Made by a program: the position numbers and the translations under genes
The notes under the pieces: generated by a model
What the model was told of the DNA's origin: nothing
Seen by the model: only the letters and a program-made list of their open reading frames with translations
Database searches by the model: none
Shown here: one piece after another, positions 8,954 through 19,100 of the stretch
How the letters are laid out: every line of letters begins with the position of its first letter
Position numbering within the stretch: position 1 is the first letter of the stretch
Source: Reichenbachiella agariperforans
GTDB taxonomy: Bacteria > Bacteroidota > Bacteroidia > Cytophagales > Cyclobacteriaceae
Assembly (NCBI RefSeq): GCF_900142205.1
Contig: NZ_FRAA01000001.1
Location: 274,910 to 338,909 of the forward strand
Direction: 5' to 3'
Length of the DNA: 64,000 nt

Positions 8954-9799
8954 TTACATCGTCACAGCTAATACAGGTTTATCTACGTGATTGATAAAAT
9001 CTTCGGTATCACTACCGTATATCAACCGAGCAATTCCCGAATCTCCTTCAGAAATACTAGCCACCACATCGATATGCCACGCTTCGACAAAAGCCTGAAC
9101 TTGCTCTACTTTCTGGCCACTTTCTATTACATGAACTTTGTAGTCTGTAAAGCCATGAGCCCGTGCAAAATCCTCTAATCTATCCGAGATACTTTTGTGA
9201 AGCAAGTCATGCGGTTCAGTGACATGCGCGATGTGCACATTCATACGCATGACCTCTGCAAACTCCCGAATGCGCGCAATACTCTCTGTACGATAATCTC
9301 TGATCCCTATCAAGACCAGCAATTCACCGCCAAGCGAAATCTTCTGATTGTCTTTGATGACCAAAGTGGGAATATCTGCAATCCGCATAGTTCGGGTAGC
9401 ATGGTTTCCTTTGAACCACTCCGCTATGGAGGTTTCTCCACTACTCCCCATGACGATCAAATCAGCGGGATGTTCTTCGAGGTGTTCCTCTAGCCCTTCA
9501 TTATAGCTTCCAAAAGCGAGAAAAGATTTCACCTCTACTGATGCTGTATCAAGCTGCTCGGTCAACAGCTTGAGCTCTCCTTTCATTTTCCGGATCAACT
9601 CAGACATGAAGTGCTCTTCTTCATTAATCTCTTGTTGTTTGACAACTAAGTCTGCCTTGGGCAACACCCCTACAGGGGCGGGTTCATGGATAACATGCAA
9701 AAGACTAATGTGCGCTCCAGTGCGGTTCGCTATATCCAGAGCTACCAACAGGCCAGCTTTGGACTCAGGTGTAAAATCAATCGGAACTAATATGTTCAT
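8954..9799 (-). CDS. Tandem universal stress protein
   Basis: 281 residues with two UspA folds, about 1-147 and 155-281. The first opens with NILVPIDFTPESKAGL and carries the nucleotide-binding loop VMGSSGETSIAEWFKG...T near residues 117-135, matching G-2x-G-9x-G(S/T) loosely. The second (LLVLIGIRDYRTESI) ends IYGSDTEDFINHVDKPVLAV and keeps only part of the loop. Cytoplasmic stress protein of the two-domain type common in Bacteroidota. It lies 51 bp upstream of nothing on its own strand but directly downstream of the four-helix gene at 9851, with 51 bp between them, so the two may form a stress operon. Confidence 0.9.
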   Translation of the reverse strand: MNILVPIDFTPESKAGLLVALDIANRTGAHISLLHVIHEPAPVGVLPKADLVVKQQEINEEEHFMSELIRKMKGELKLLTEQLDTASVEVKSFLAFGSYNEGLEEHLEEHPADLIVMGSSGETSIAEWFKGNHATRTMRIADIPTLVIKDNQKISLGGELLVLIGIRDYRTESIARIREFAEVMRMNVHIAHVTEPHDLLHKSISDRLEDFARAHGFTDYKVHVIESGQKVEQVQAFVEAWHIDVVASISEGDSGIARLIYGSDTEDFINHVDKPVLAVTM

Positions 9800-9850
9800 G
9801 CTTTTGTGTGTTATGTAGTGATAGGATTAGTGAAATGACATTGGTGAAGG

Positions 9851-10315
9851 TTACTTCTCCTGAAAATTGTAAGCCTCTCGCGTCTCTTGCAGTTCGCTGA
9901 TCAGTATGCGCGACTCAGCCAGCTGACTCTCGAACAGAAACTTGATAAACACATCTAACTCGTTATCTTTGGACTGTAAGACTTCCTGATACATCTCGAT
10001 GAGTTCATCTTCTCTTTGGATACAAAAACCAAGAATCTCACCCTCGTCTCGTTGCAAAAAGATATGTTCAGCTTCTATCGCTATTTTCTCCCAAGCAGCC
10101 TTCAATCTATCTTTGACACCCATGGTATGCTCCTCAAAATCTACATCTACGAGCTTGCCAATATCCGTTAGGAACTTGGACTTACGCTCAGCCAATACTT
10201 TCATTTGGTTGGTCATCGGTTCATTGTGTATGCGTGAAGAAGCCTTTTCATAAATCTCCTTGGCAAGCAAGAGTTTATCGATCAAGTTTTGCAATTCAGG
10301 TGTTAGCGCTTTCAT
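9851..10315 (-). CDS. Four-helix-bundle protein, PA2169/DUF2383-like
   Basis: 154 residues from the ATG at 10315 (MKALTPELQ). An upstream in-frame start at 10360 would add 15 residues without family character. The protein is all helical and acidic. The IQREDELIEMYQEVL and ESQLAESRILISELQE helices resemble the ferritin-like fold of PA2169/DUF2383 proteins, where glutamates may bind metal. No signal peptide, so cytoplasmic. It is next to a universal stress protein, which suggests a stress role. Family placement is moderate; the fold is more certain than the name. Confidence 0.65.
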   Translation of the reverse strand: MKALTPELQNLIDKLLLAKEIYEKASSRIHNEPMTNQMKVLAERKSKFLTDIGKLVDVDFEEHTMGVKDRLKAAWEKIAIEAEHIFLQRDEGEILGFCIQREDELIEMYQEVLQSKDNELDVFIKFLFESQLAESRILISELQETREAYNFQEK

Positions 10316-10576
10316 ATATGAATAATCTTTTGGTGATACAAATAAAGGTGCTCGTTGCACCTACTAGTCTGTATGCCAATAAGCATGCCTATGCCAACAT
10401 GAGCTCCTCTGGCTACTTCTAACCATCTATGCGTAGCATACCGAGTCAGATTCTCCACAATTCGCACCTCTAATTGTAGACATTTATTCACACCTCCTTT
10501 TTCAATCTCCCCAAAAACAATGACCAAACAAAGACTGAGACAGACAAACCATAGGCTAACCAAAGCGGCATGATTA

Positions 10577-10606
10577 TTTGACGCTCTACCATGACTTTTA
10601 TGTTTC
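10577..10606 (+). promoter_or_regulatory. Promoter of the small Rho_N-like gene
   Basis: TTTG at 10577-10580, an 18-base spacer and TATGTTTC at 10599-10606 (7 of 8 to TAnnTTTG), followed by the ATG at 10624. The leader would be about 12 bases. Confidence 0.5.
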
Positions 10607-10623
10607 ATCTAAACAATACAATC

Positions 10624-10872
10624 ATGGCTAAGCATCACGGATCATCTATCATGAACAACGAACAGTATGAGGCACTCCGAGACAAAGGAATGAGTAAAGA
10701 AAAGGCAGCTCGCATCGCCAACACACCCGATAGCGGCACAAAAGGAGGACATGCCTCCAAATACGAAAAACGAACTAAGAAAGAACTCTACGACCAAGCC
10801 AAGAAAATAGGAATCGAGGGACGATCCAAAATGAACAAACAGCAGCTCATCGCTGCACTACGAGAAGAATAA
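10624..10872 (+). CDS. Small Rho_N/DUF7218-like protein
   Basis: 82 residues, starting MAKHHGSSI. Residues 12-40 (EQYEALRDKGMSKEKAARIA) form a short helical repeat seen in small bacterial stress-type proteins. The last 35 residues (RTKKELYDQAKKIGIEGRSKMNK onward) match the helix-extension-helix of the Rho termination factor N-terminal domain, a small nucleic-acid-binding fold. Basic and cytoplasmic. An in-frame ATG at 10591 lies inside the promoter spacer, so 10624 is preferred. The neighbouring stress genes fit a stress-response role, which is inference. Confidence 0.75.
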   Translation: MAKHHGSSIMNNEQYEALRDKGMSKEKAARIANTPDSGTKGGHASKYEKRTKKELYDQAKKIGIEGRSKMNKQQLIAALREE

Positions 10873-10891
10873 GCTCAGATAGTAAGTAGTA

Positions 10892-11178
10892 TTAGGTCAG
10901 TGTCACATCTTCTACTTCTTTGTCGTCCAACTCATCTTTTAGTTCGGAAGAAGAGGCAAGACCCAGCTCATCACTCAATATATAATACTTCAGGTCTCCA
11001 AAACTGTTATCAGTGATCTATTCATCCAGATCTTCTCCAGTACTGCTTCGTCATCTTGATCAAACTCAAAAGCTACGGTCTGCTCATAAGACACATCGAT
11101 AGAGGTACCATCTAAGATATCTTCCAGATCACAACTACTACAGTAATTATATTTAACAGGCCTACTAGTTACGTTCAA
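10892..11178 (-). pseudogene. Frameshifted small acidic protein gene
   Basis: From the ATG at 11178 the frame reads about 50 plausible residues, beginning MNVTSRPVKYNYCSSCDLED and continuing to DDEAVLEKIWMN. It then runs into a stop at 10990. Another minus frame picks up at once (ITDNSFGDLKYYILSDELGL), stays acidic and ends in DDKEVEDVTLT with a stop at 10892-10894. The two parts share composition and together make a ~90-residue acidic protein with a CxxC near the start. The join needs a shift of one base (or two) near 11020. Either the gene is broken or the assembly has an indel. No family recognised. Confidence 0.5.
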
Positions 11179-11304
11179 ATTAAAAGCACCTTCTCAATCT
11201 TTAAAAAAATCATATTTCAGACCTGAAAAGAACACCTTGTCTTTCGATATTGTTGTAAGCCTCACTCCATTATTTAAAAATACCCTATATATTGGGATAT
11301 AAAT

Positions 11305-11724
11305 ATGCAATCCATGTCCGACCAAAAAACAGAGCAACTCATAGAGCAAGCCAAGCAAGTGGCTCGTCACGCCTACTCTCCTTATAGCCGTTTCAAAGTG
11401 GGCGCAGCGTTGATGGATCAGTACGGTAATATATACAGTGGGTGCAATGTCGAGAATATTTCATTCCCCTGTGTGATATGTGCAGAGACGAGTGCTATCG
11501 CTCAGGCCGTATCGAGTGCCGGATCAGCAATGAAAATAGATACGCTAGTGATCTATACGCCGACCGCTTCGATCACTTCACCATGCGGAAACTGTCGTCA
11601 GGTCATCCACGAATTCAGTACGTCTGCGACGAAAGTGATCTGCGTATGTAACGAATCAGTTCAGCTCACGCTGTGCATCGAGGAGCTACTCCCCCATGCC
11701 ACCAACATAAGCTTAGATAAATAG
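11305..11724 (+). CDS. cdd: Cytidine deaminase
   Basis: 139 residues, usual length for the small tetrameric zinc cytidine deaminases that convert cytidine and deoxycytidine to uridines in pyrimidine salvage. The N-terminal YSPYSRFKVGAAL and GCNVEN motifs bind substrate. The CAE motif supplies a Cys zinc ligand and the proton-shuttle Glu. PCGNCRQ supplies the other two Cys ligands. A second start nine bases downstream (MSDQKTE) is equally possible. It is convergent with the desaturase gene, only 1 bp apart. Confidence 0.93.
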   Translation: MQSMSDQKTEQLIEQAKQVARHAYSPYSRFKVGAALMDQYGNIYSGCNVENISFPCVICAETSAIAQAVSSAGSAMKIDTLVIYTPTASITSPCGNCRQVIHEFSTSATKVICVCNESVQLTLCIEELLPHATNISLDK

Positions 11725-11725
11725 T

Positions 11726-12703
11726 CTAGGCAGTAACGGTCTTTACGCCCAGCGATCGCATCATCCTAAAATGATCTAAGATCGCAGCTACGAAAGTCCT
11801 CTTAGTATGATATGGAATACCATATTTTTCGGCTGTATCTGAGACGATCACTGACAGCTTCTTATAGTGTATATGACAGACATTAGGCAACAGATGGTGC
11901 TCGACTTGATAGTTTAACCCACCAATAAACCATGAAAACAATCGGCTATTCGGTGCATAGTTACTAGTAGTTGCCAACTGATGTACAGACCAGTCATCAT
12001 GAATCATTCCCTCTTCGTCAGGCATAGGAAAATCCGAACTCGGCATCACATGAGCAGTCTGAAACACGATAGAAATAAACAACCCCGTCATAAAGTGCAT
12101 CGCTAAAAATGCTACGATAATCAACCATGGTGCCAATGGCACTACAATCAATGGAATAATCAATGAATAGGAATAATACATCACCTTAAGTAATACTGTT
12201 TTAAACAACTGCTTTTTAGCCTCGTGTTTTTCAGTAAAAAAGCCCATTTTCTTATAACGAGGGATACGAACAAAATCCTTAACCGTCACCCAGATCAAAG
12301 TCAAAAATCCATAAAAAAACCAAACATAAATATGCTGGAACTTATGAACGGAATGATATTTTGTATTAGGTGAAAACCTTAGAAAGAAAGGCATGTTGAT
12401 GTCGTCATCTGCGCCTTCTATATTCGTATAAGTGTGGTGAAGCACATTGTGCTGAATCTTCCATACGGCCGCATTGGCTCCTATGAGATTGATAGAATAT
12501 CCGATCCACTTATTGATACTGTTTTTGTTAGAGTATGAACCATGGAGCGCATCGTGCATGACCCCCATACCTATACCGGTCATCCCGAGTCCACTAATCA
12601 TATACATCCCGAATAGCATCCATGGAGTAGTGACCAAACCTACGTTCATGATGATTAATGGGATAAAGAATAAAGAAATCATAAATACCGTCTTGAATAC
12701 CAT
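11726..12703 (-). CDS. Membrane fatty acid (acyl-CoA/lipid) desaturase, N-terminus probably displaced by a frameshift
   Basis: 325 residues from the ATG at 12703. The three histidine boxes of di-iron membrane desaturases are complete: HDALHGS, HNVLHHTYT and QVEHHLLPNVCH. They sit around four or more membrane helices (FMISLFFIPLIIMNV, then MLFGMYMISGLGMTGIGMG, and the LIIPLIVVPLAPWLIIVA pair). It should insert double bonds into membrane acyl chains. The final box type (QxxHH) is that of front-end or linoleoyl-CoA-like desaturases. The same frame stays open upstream for about 48 codons with family-like residues (HLKFSKTTSHADF...REYF) but has no start codon there; see 12704-12854. Translation from 12703 would keep the whole catalytic core. 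Confidence 0.88.
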   Translation of the reverse strand: MVFKTVFMISLFFIPLIIMNVGLVTTPWMLFGMYMISGLGMTGIGMGVMHDALHGSYSNKNSINKWIGYSINLIGANAAVWKIQHNVLHHTYTNIEGADDDINMPFFLRFSPNTKYHSVHKFQHIYVWFFYGFLTLIWVTVKDFVRIPRYKKMGFFTEKHEAKKQLFKTVLLKVMYYSYSLIIPLIVVPLAPWLIIVAFLAMHFMTGLFISIVFQTAHVMPSSDFPMPDEEGMIHDDWSVHQLATTSNYAPNSRLFSWFIGGLNYQVEHHLLPNVCHIHYKKLSVIVSDTAEKYGIPYHTKRTFVAAILDHFRMMRSLGVKTVTA

Positions 12704-12854
12704 CTTGCGATTGGCATATCTACTAGTATCTTGATCTGAAAAATATTCCCTGATTTTACTTCTGAGCTCATTAGAGAAGTCAGCGTGCGAGGTGGTTTTG
12801 GAAAACTTAAGATGCTTGATATACTTGTTATTTAGGATGATATCTACCGCTCAT
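12704..12854 (-). other. N-terminal coding remnant of the desaturase, out of frame with its likely ATG
   Basis: Upstream of 12703 the desaturase frame reads a hydrophilic N-terminus (NNKYIKHLKFSK, later LRSKIREYF and RYANRK) of the kind found in this family. No ATG, GTG or TTG exists in that frame before a TAA-TGA stop pair at 12851-12856. An ATG at 12854 in another frame gives MSGRYHP and would join the conserved frame if one base were removed near 12832 (in CCTAAATAAC). This points to a single-base insertion or a sequencing error. The rest of the gap to 13180 shows no gene. Confidence 0.5.
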
Positions 12855-13152
12855 TAGCGTGCTTTTAAAGATGCCATCATGATTAAATATTAACTACTTT
12901 ATAGGAAGGTTACTACATACGTAGCACGGCAAGCTACTCCTAATCAACCGTAGGACAAGCCATACCCTAGGATATAATGTTAACTCAGTGAATTATCATC
13001 ATATATTGATAGCTAATCATACAATAACACAAATACAGATACTTAGAAGTCAAACAACTACTATATTTTCGATTTAGGAATACAACTTTGCCTTAGTCAA
13101 AAAAACAGAGTCGTATTACACCACTTCCATAGATTTTCCTTTCAGGGTTTCC

Positions 13153-13160
13153 TACCTTCG
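13153..13160 (+). promoter_or_regulatory. -7 box of the ABC-F gene
   Basis: TACCTTCG, 7 of 8 to TAnnTTTG, 20 bp before the ATG at 13181. No clear -33 element. Confidence 0.4.
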
Positions 13161-13180
13161 CGACTTAGTTAATACACGAT

Positions 13181-14821
13181 ATGATTTCAGTAGACGCAGT
13201 TGGGGTTGAGTTCAGTGGCACCACCCTATTTAACAACATCAATTTCAACATCAACCCCGACGACCGCATTGCCCTCATGGGCAAAAATGGAGCAGGCAAG
13301 TCTACCCTTCTCAAAATTATTGCTGGCAAAGACAAACCCACCCATGGCAAAATCTCTGCCCCCAAAGAAGCCATCATAGCCTACCTCCCACAGCACCTAT
13401 TGATAGAAGATGACTGTACGGTATTCGAAGAGGCAACCAAAGCATTCTCTGAGATCGTGGAGATGAAAAAACAACTCGACGACTACTCGCTACAACTGGA
13501 GACACGTACTGATTATGAATCAGAAGCATACAGCAAAATCATAGAAAAAGTCTCCGAGCTCAGTGAAAAATACTACAGCATAGAAGAAGTCAATGTAGAT
13601 GCTGAAGTAGAACTAACCCTACTCGGACTAGGGTTCGAAAGAGCAGATTTTACCCGACCAGCCAGCGAGTTTAGTGGAGGGTGGCGTATGCGTATTGAAC
13701 TCGCCAAGATACTCCTCAAAAAACCAGACCTCATCTTACTCGATGAGCCAACCAATCACCTCGATATTGAATCTGTACAATGGCTCGAAGACTTCCTCAA
13801 AAACGGATCAAATGCTGTCATGGTGATCAGTCACGACAAGACCTTCGTGGACAATCTGACCAACCGCACTATAGAGCTAACGGGTGGGCGTATCTATGAC
13901 TACAAAACCAATTACTCCCACTATCTAGAACTACGCCAAGAACGCCGCGAACAACAGCAAAAGCAATTCGATGATCAGGCGAAACAAATTGCCGACATCC
14001 AGCAATTTATAGACCGATTCAAAGGCACATATTCTAAGACACTGTCTGTCCAGTCACGAGTCAAGATGCTCGAAAAGATGGAGATCGTAGAAGTGGATGA
14101 AGTAGACACCTCAGCACTCAACCTTAAGTTCCCTCCTGCGCCTAGATCAGGTAACTATCCAGTCATAGTCGATGGACTTAGCAAAAGCTACGGGGCCCAT
14201 ACGGTATTCAAAGATGTGTCTCTGACCATAGCCCGAGGCGAAAAAGTAGCCTTCGTTGGAAAAAACGGACAAGGTAAATCTACACTGATCAAAGCCATCA
14301 TGGGCGAAATCAAACATGAGGGAGACCTCCAACTTGGGCATAACAGCCTCGTAGGCTACTTTGCGCAGAATCAGGCCGCACTACTGGATGAGAAACTATC
14401 GATATTCGAGACCATAGATGAAATCGCGAAAGGTGATGTACGTTCCAAGATCAAAGACATCCTAGGCGCTTTTATGTTCAGTGGTGAAGCCATAGACAAA
14501 AAAGTCAAAGTACTCTCTGGAGGAGAACGTACACGACTGGCCATGATCAAACTACTCCTCCAACCCGTCAATCTCCTCATACTTGATGAGCCGACCAACC
14601 ACCTCGATATCAAAACCAAGGATATTCTCAAAGATGCACTCAAGGCCTTTGAAGGAACTATTATTTTGGTATCTCACGACAGGGATTTCTTAGATGGTCT
14701 CGCATCCAAGATTTTTGAATTTGGAAATCAGAGAGTCAAAGAACACTTCGAAGACATCAATGGCTTTTTGAGAAACAAGAAAATCGAAAACCTAAAAGAA
14801 ATTGAGCGCAAAACGATTTAA
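13181..14821 (+). CDS. ABC-F family ATPase (ribosome-associated)
   Basis: 546 residues with two ABC domains and no membrane part, the ABC-F plan. Domain 1 has GKNGAGKST, the signature SEFSGGWRMR and Walker B LILLDEPTNHLD. Domain 2 has GKNGQGKST, LSGGERTR and LLILDEPTNHLD. The charged linker between them (about 235-325, RQERREQQQKQFDDQ...) is the P-site tRNA interaction motif region. ABC-F proteins bind the ribosomal E site and relieve stalling. Some give antibiotic resistance, but housekeeping types are commoner and nothing here suggests resistance. Which subfamily (Uup- or YkpA-like) cannot be settled by eye. Confidence 0.92.
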   Translation: MISVDAVGVEFSGTTLFNNINFNINPDDRIALMGKNGAGKSTLLKIIAGKDKPTHGKISAPKEAIIAYLPQHLLIEDDCTVFEEATKAFSEIVEMKKQLDDYSLQLETRTDYESEAYSKIIEKVSELSEKYYSIEEVNVDAEVELTLLGLGFERADFTRPASEFSGGWRMRIELAKILLKKPDLILLDEPTNHLDIESVQWLEDFLKNGSNAVMVISHDKTFVDNLTNRTIELTGGRIYDYKTNYSHYLELRQERREQQQKQFDDQAKQIADIQQFIDRFKGTYSKTLSVQSRVKMLEKMEIVEVDEVDTSALNLKFPPAPRSGNYPVIVDGLSKSYGAHTVFKDVSLTIARGEKVAFVGKNGQGKSTLIKAIMGEIKHEGDLQLGHNSLVGYFAQNQAALLDEKLSIFETIDEIAKGDVRSKIKDILGAFMFSGEAIDKKVKVLSGGERTRLAMIKLLLQPVNLLILDEPTNHLDIKTKDILKDALKAFEGTIILVSHDRDFLDGLASKIFEFGNQRVKEHFEDINGFLRNKKIENLKEIERKTI

Positions 14822-14860
14822 GTCTATTTTTCAGAGCTCCAATCAAGTCTATAAACAGGC

Positions 14861-15031
14861 TTAAATCCCACCAATATTCAGAATAACATCTGTTTTAGGA
14901 AGAGAAACATTAACCTTTGAAGGAGTCAAATCTGCAGACTTATCGTTATCGTCTTCTAACAAAAAAATAGCAGAAAAACATATCATTATATTGGCTAGCA
15001 TCAAGAGGATCGGAAGTTTCATTTGTTTCAT
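14861..15031 (-). CDS. Small hydrophobic protein of 56 residues, unknown
   Basis: ATG at 15031, TAA at 14861-14863. It begins MKQMKLPILLMLANIMICFS, a basic start plus a hydrophobic run up to about residue 25, like a signal or anchor sequence. A short acidic stretch (EDDNDKSAD) and a hydrophilic tail ending DVILNIGGI follow. Composition looks coding rather than random. No family recognised. It is convergent with the ABC-F gene, 39 bp beyond its stop. Confidence 0.4.
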   Translation of the reverse strand: MKQMKLPILLMLANIMICFSAIFLLEDDNDKSADLTPSKVNVSLPKTDVILNIGGI

Positions 15032-15470
15032 CGCATTGAAAAGCTCAAGGTAATAGTACGACTCTATTTATTCATACTTTTACCATTTACGAACCCACCA
15101 ACCTCATTGGATTTTATAAACCTTAAGTTTTTTAACTATTATTTAATCTCTCCCCATTTCTAAGCCCTATCCTCTACCATTTCTGAAGTTTATAGACTTT
15201 TTTCACCTCATCACCTCATAAAAAAGCAACTCGTACGTTGACTATATATATCTTACACGCTTTCACAAGTCAATTATCATAAACATCTAACAATCTTACT
15301 GTTAAAATATAATGGCTTAATAATTAAGTAATTTGACAGAGATTTGAAGTATCACTTTACGATTTTTGGATTGAACTTTTTTTCAGAGTAAAAGAAAGTG
15401 AATAACTTTAATTTCGATTTCCAGAAGGGAGATCATTTAACCTATTTTTTTAATCTAACCCCTTTTAACT
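15032..15470. other. Intergenic region upstream of the surface-protein operon
   Basis: AT-rich, with no gene seen. A possible -7 box TAACTTTA lies at 15403-15410, with a poor -33 (TTTC at 15381-15384) 18 bases upstream, about 60 bp before the barrel gene. Confidence 0.35.
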
Positions 15471-16145
15471 ATGAAGCAACTTTTCATGGTTCTATTGGTA
15501 TGTTTTCTGACCAAGCAGGTTGGCTATGCTCAAGAATTAGATCTGGGTAGTAGTGAGTCATCTGGTATTAGCTCAGGAAATCTATTGATAGAAATCACAG
15601 GAACGCCATTCGCTAGCAGTTCCTTATTGAGTTTTGGCGAATTCAGAGCCAAGTATGTTGTCTCAGATCAAATCATTGTCCGAGTGGGCATGTATATGGA
15701 TCTGAACAACAATCAGACAAAACCCGACTATGTCACTGACTACAGCACCTACAGGGTTACACCTGGTGTGGAGATTCAGCTCAGTAGCACTGGTGGGTTT
15801 CGTTCTTATGTTGCAATAGATGCTATCGTTGGGCAAAAATTTGCCAATGTAAAAACAACGACTGGCTCCTCTGTAACAGGCACAACGCAAATCCCTAACG
15901 GTAACAACTACTCTTTCAGTCAAGGTTCGCGTGGCTACTTCGAAGCAGGTGCTGCTTTATCTGTAGGTGCTGACTACCATTTTGGTTCTCGTTTTTATGT
16001 AGGTATGGAGGCTGGATTTACGGTCAAGACTACCATGTATGACGAGATTCAAGTAGATGGAGCGCCCTACCAAGACGGCATCACCTACAACAGCGGAGAT
16101 TTGCTCATTAGCAACTCACTGCGATTTGGCTTTATTCTATTATAA
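15471..16145 (+). CDS. Outer-membrane beta-barrel protein
   Basis: 224 residues. Signal peptide MKQLFMVLLVCFLTKQVGYA followed by Q. The mature part alternates polar and hydrophobic residues in ~10-residue strands (SLLSFGEFRAKYVVSDQII, RFYVGMEAGFTVKT) and ends in an aromatic-containing strand (SLRFGFILL), as small OmpA/OmpW-like barrels do. It is the first gene of a tight run: 17 bp before the giant T9SS cargo, which in turn is 6 bp before a lipoprotein. By analogy with SprF/SprB pairs it may help anchor or export the giant protein. That is inference; it is shorter than PorP/SprF proteins. Confidence 0.75.
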   Translation: MKQLFMVLLVCFLTKQVGYAQELDLGSSESSGISSGNLLIEITGTPFASSSLLSFGEFRAKYVVSDQIIVRVGMYMDLNNNQTKPDYVTDYSTYRVTPGVEIQLSSTGGFRSYVAIDAIVGQKFANVKTTTGSSVTGTTQIPNGNNYSFSQGSRGYFEAGAALSVGADYHFGSRFYVGMEAGFTVKTTMYDEIQVDGAPYQDGITYNSGDLLISNSLRFGFILL

Positions 16146-16162
16146 CCTAAAATTCCTAATCG

Positions 16163-19100
16163 ATGAAAAAATTAAACTTTAAGCTTAGAGAGTTCGGGCT
16201 TAGGTTGTTGGTCTTTGGCATAACTATGCTCAGTATCAATGCAACAATAGCCCAGACTTTTACGACAGATACGCCTCCCACAGTGGAAGTGAAATATGCC
16301 GGAGAATCCGACACCTATACCTATCAAGGAACTGGCTTTGATCCAGGCACTACATTTATAGTATATCATGGAACGCTTAGTGAAAACACTGTCTTGGGCA
16401 CCAGTACAACGCAAGACGCTGATACTGACATAGTGTTTAACTGGCCTGATGGTGACATGAATATCAACGTGTCAATCGGCGCATTCTCTGGTAGTGACTT
16501 TGATGCGGATCCATATACTGAAATCGTAGCAGGGTCATCGTCATTGTTCGATATTGACAAGTCAACACTCGATATAACAGATGTAGAAGACGATCTCGGA
16601 GGGTCAATATCTACCGCATATCCTGGGGACGAAATCAAGGTAAATGGCACACTATTGAATATTGACCTTAGTAACTACAACTATGCGGTATCAGTAGGTG
16701 ATGGTACCAACGAGTATTTGCTCGAAAACCTAAACACTGACGACATTGACAATACCGCTGGAGTCAAAACTTTTGAAGTCACAGGCAATATCCCTACAGG
16801 TATTGAATATGATTTAGATGAAGTAACGCTCTATGCTTATGAAAAGAGTGCTACCACACCACTGTTAGGCTTGAATCTATCTAACGATTTTTCACTTTCT
16901 GGATCTACTGATGATTTTGATGTAGAAGGTGGGGAAGAAGATGTCGCTACAGGAGTTCTTTTTGATAAAGACGAAGAAAGAAGCATCACATCAGAAGCTA
17001 TGTATATAGATTCCGAAAACGGCACTATTACGTTGAGTTTAGCTAGAGGTCAAAACCTTATCAGTCCAGCAGGGACCGATTTGGTGATCGAGTATAGCAC
17101 CAATGGATCAACCTATAGTGAGCTTTCTAGTATCACGATGAACGAGTTGACAGCTATCGGTAGTGGTCATACGACAGTAGAATTAACTTCTTTGCCAGCT
17201 GGGATTGCTAGCAACACTACACAGTTTAGAGTCAGACAAGAGGGCAACAATGGTCTCAACCTTGACACATGGTACTTAGTAGACATGAATATCTCAATTG
17301 AGTCTAATATAATTAGCCAGAGTAGATTTAATCTCGATCCTCAGACTTTAAATATACCAAGACCTAACATCACGATTGATGCTATAGCTACTACACCAAT
17401 CTATCCGATGACTGAACTGACTCAGACTTGGACTATTGATAATGGAGCATTCCCAGCAGCTACAGAAGCAAAATTAATGCTTTCAAGAACCGGAGATGAG
17501 GAATATGATTTAGTCCTAGCAGACATTACAGACATTACTTCTGGCACTGTCACCTTCGAAGCACCGATACTGCAAGCAGGCTTTTATGGTACCTACATTG
17601 CTGTAAATGGTGAAAAGTACAATTCTTCGCTCACTATGGACGGTTTAGGACTTACGATAGATGACATCAGCTTTACTGACCCGATTACGATAGCAGGTGC
17701 TGATTATGGTTTTCCTGGAAGTAGTGTAACGGTAGATTTCACTGTATCAGGTGTACCGGGTGCAGGTGCAGAGCTCATGCTAAGCGTCTATGACAATGAT
17801 GAGATGGAGTATTACATGATAGGTGCTAACTCTACCGTGGTAGAAGGTGCAGGGACTATTACCGCAACCCTACCTCAAGATTTTGACTATGGTACTACAC
17901 CGTCACTTGAAATCAGTATTACTACAGGGGTTTTCAATAACTCTTCGACAAGCCAAACACTGCTAAATGAAAGCTGGTCTGGCAGTGAAGGTCCTTCAAG
18001 TTTAACATTCGAGGGTATCGAAACGTATAATAATGCCGAAACATCCATGGTATCAAGTAGCCAAAGAAGTATAACTACCGAAGCTTTTGATATGAGGTAT
18101 GGAGGTTCGCTTCAATTCTATTTTACAAATTCTGTATTTACATCCCCTTTTGATGTAATGATAGAAGCCTCTACCGATGGAAGCAACTGGGAAGAAATTG
18201 AATCTAAAGCGATTAGCGCTAGTGGTTACGACAATACGGGCTTGATCACCTTACCAAATCACCTTTGGTCAGAGACTACTTCCTTAAGGTTTGTGTACAA
18301 CAAGAATGGAGAGTCTGGATATCAGGAGAACATAGTTGAAGTTTACTATGCGCTTGTATACTCGGCAACCTTTATGGAAACTTCTAATACTACTTCTGTA
18401 TTCAACCTACTAAGACCATCACTGGATGTGGAAGAGTTGGACCACTCCTCGTTCTCTTTAGGGGAAACAATAACAATCAACTACAACGCACAGAATTTCC
18501 CAACAGGAACTGAGTATGCTGCAGTTTTAGAACAAGGAGATGCATACTATGTACTCGGAACTAGCAATGGACAAAATGCTTCAAGCATTAATGCTGTCAT
18601 GCCTAGTCTGATTCCATTAGACCGAGAAGAAGCAACACCTGATTATGACATTGTGGTTTACCCATACTCCCCTACTACTGCTGGAGGAGACTTCTTAAAA
18701 GGAGAAACAATCACTTTGGAAGAAATGAATCAGTTCGTATCGGTAATGGGAGTAAATGGTACTGTAGATTATCAAGATATAGAATTCACTAGCTCTGGTG
18801 AGCGTTTTGTCGTCACTGAAGCATTCGATCTATCAGGAGGAGAATCGGCTACCTTATCATTTAACTTTAGTAGCTATACAGGTCTAGATATTCATACAAA
18901 CAAAAACATAGTACCAAGGCTAGAAGCATCTACTGATGGATCTACTTTCCAAGTGATCCCTGTCTATGAACTAGAAGACGGAGAAGATCAAATCTATGAT
19001 GACGGTTTACTGTACTTGTCACAAGGTTATGCTGTGGAAATTCCTTCAGCATTTTTAACAACTTCTACGAGCTTCCGATTTGTGCAACCCTTGAATCTAG

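Noticed and set aside
10312..10608. Minus-strand frame of 98 codons whose stop overlaps the ATG of the four-helix gene
   Set aside because: The ATGA overlap and a hydrophobic segment are suggestive, but its 5' part lies under the promoter of the divergent 10624 gene, only 15 bp would separate the two starts, and no family is recognisable.
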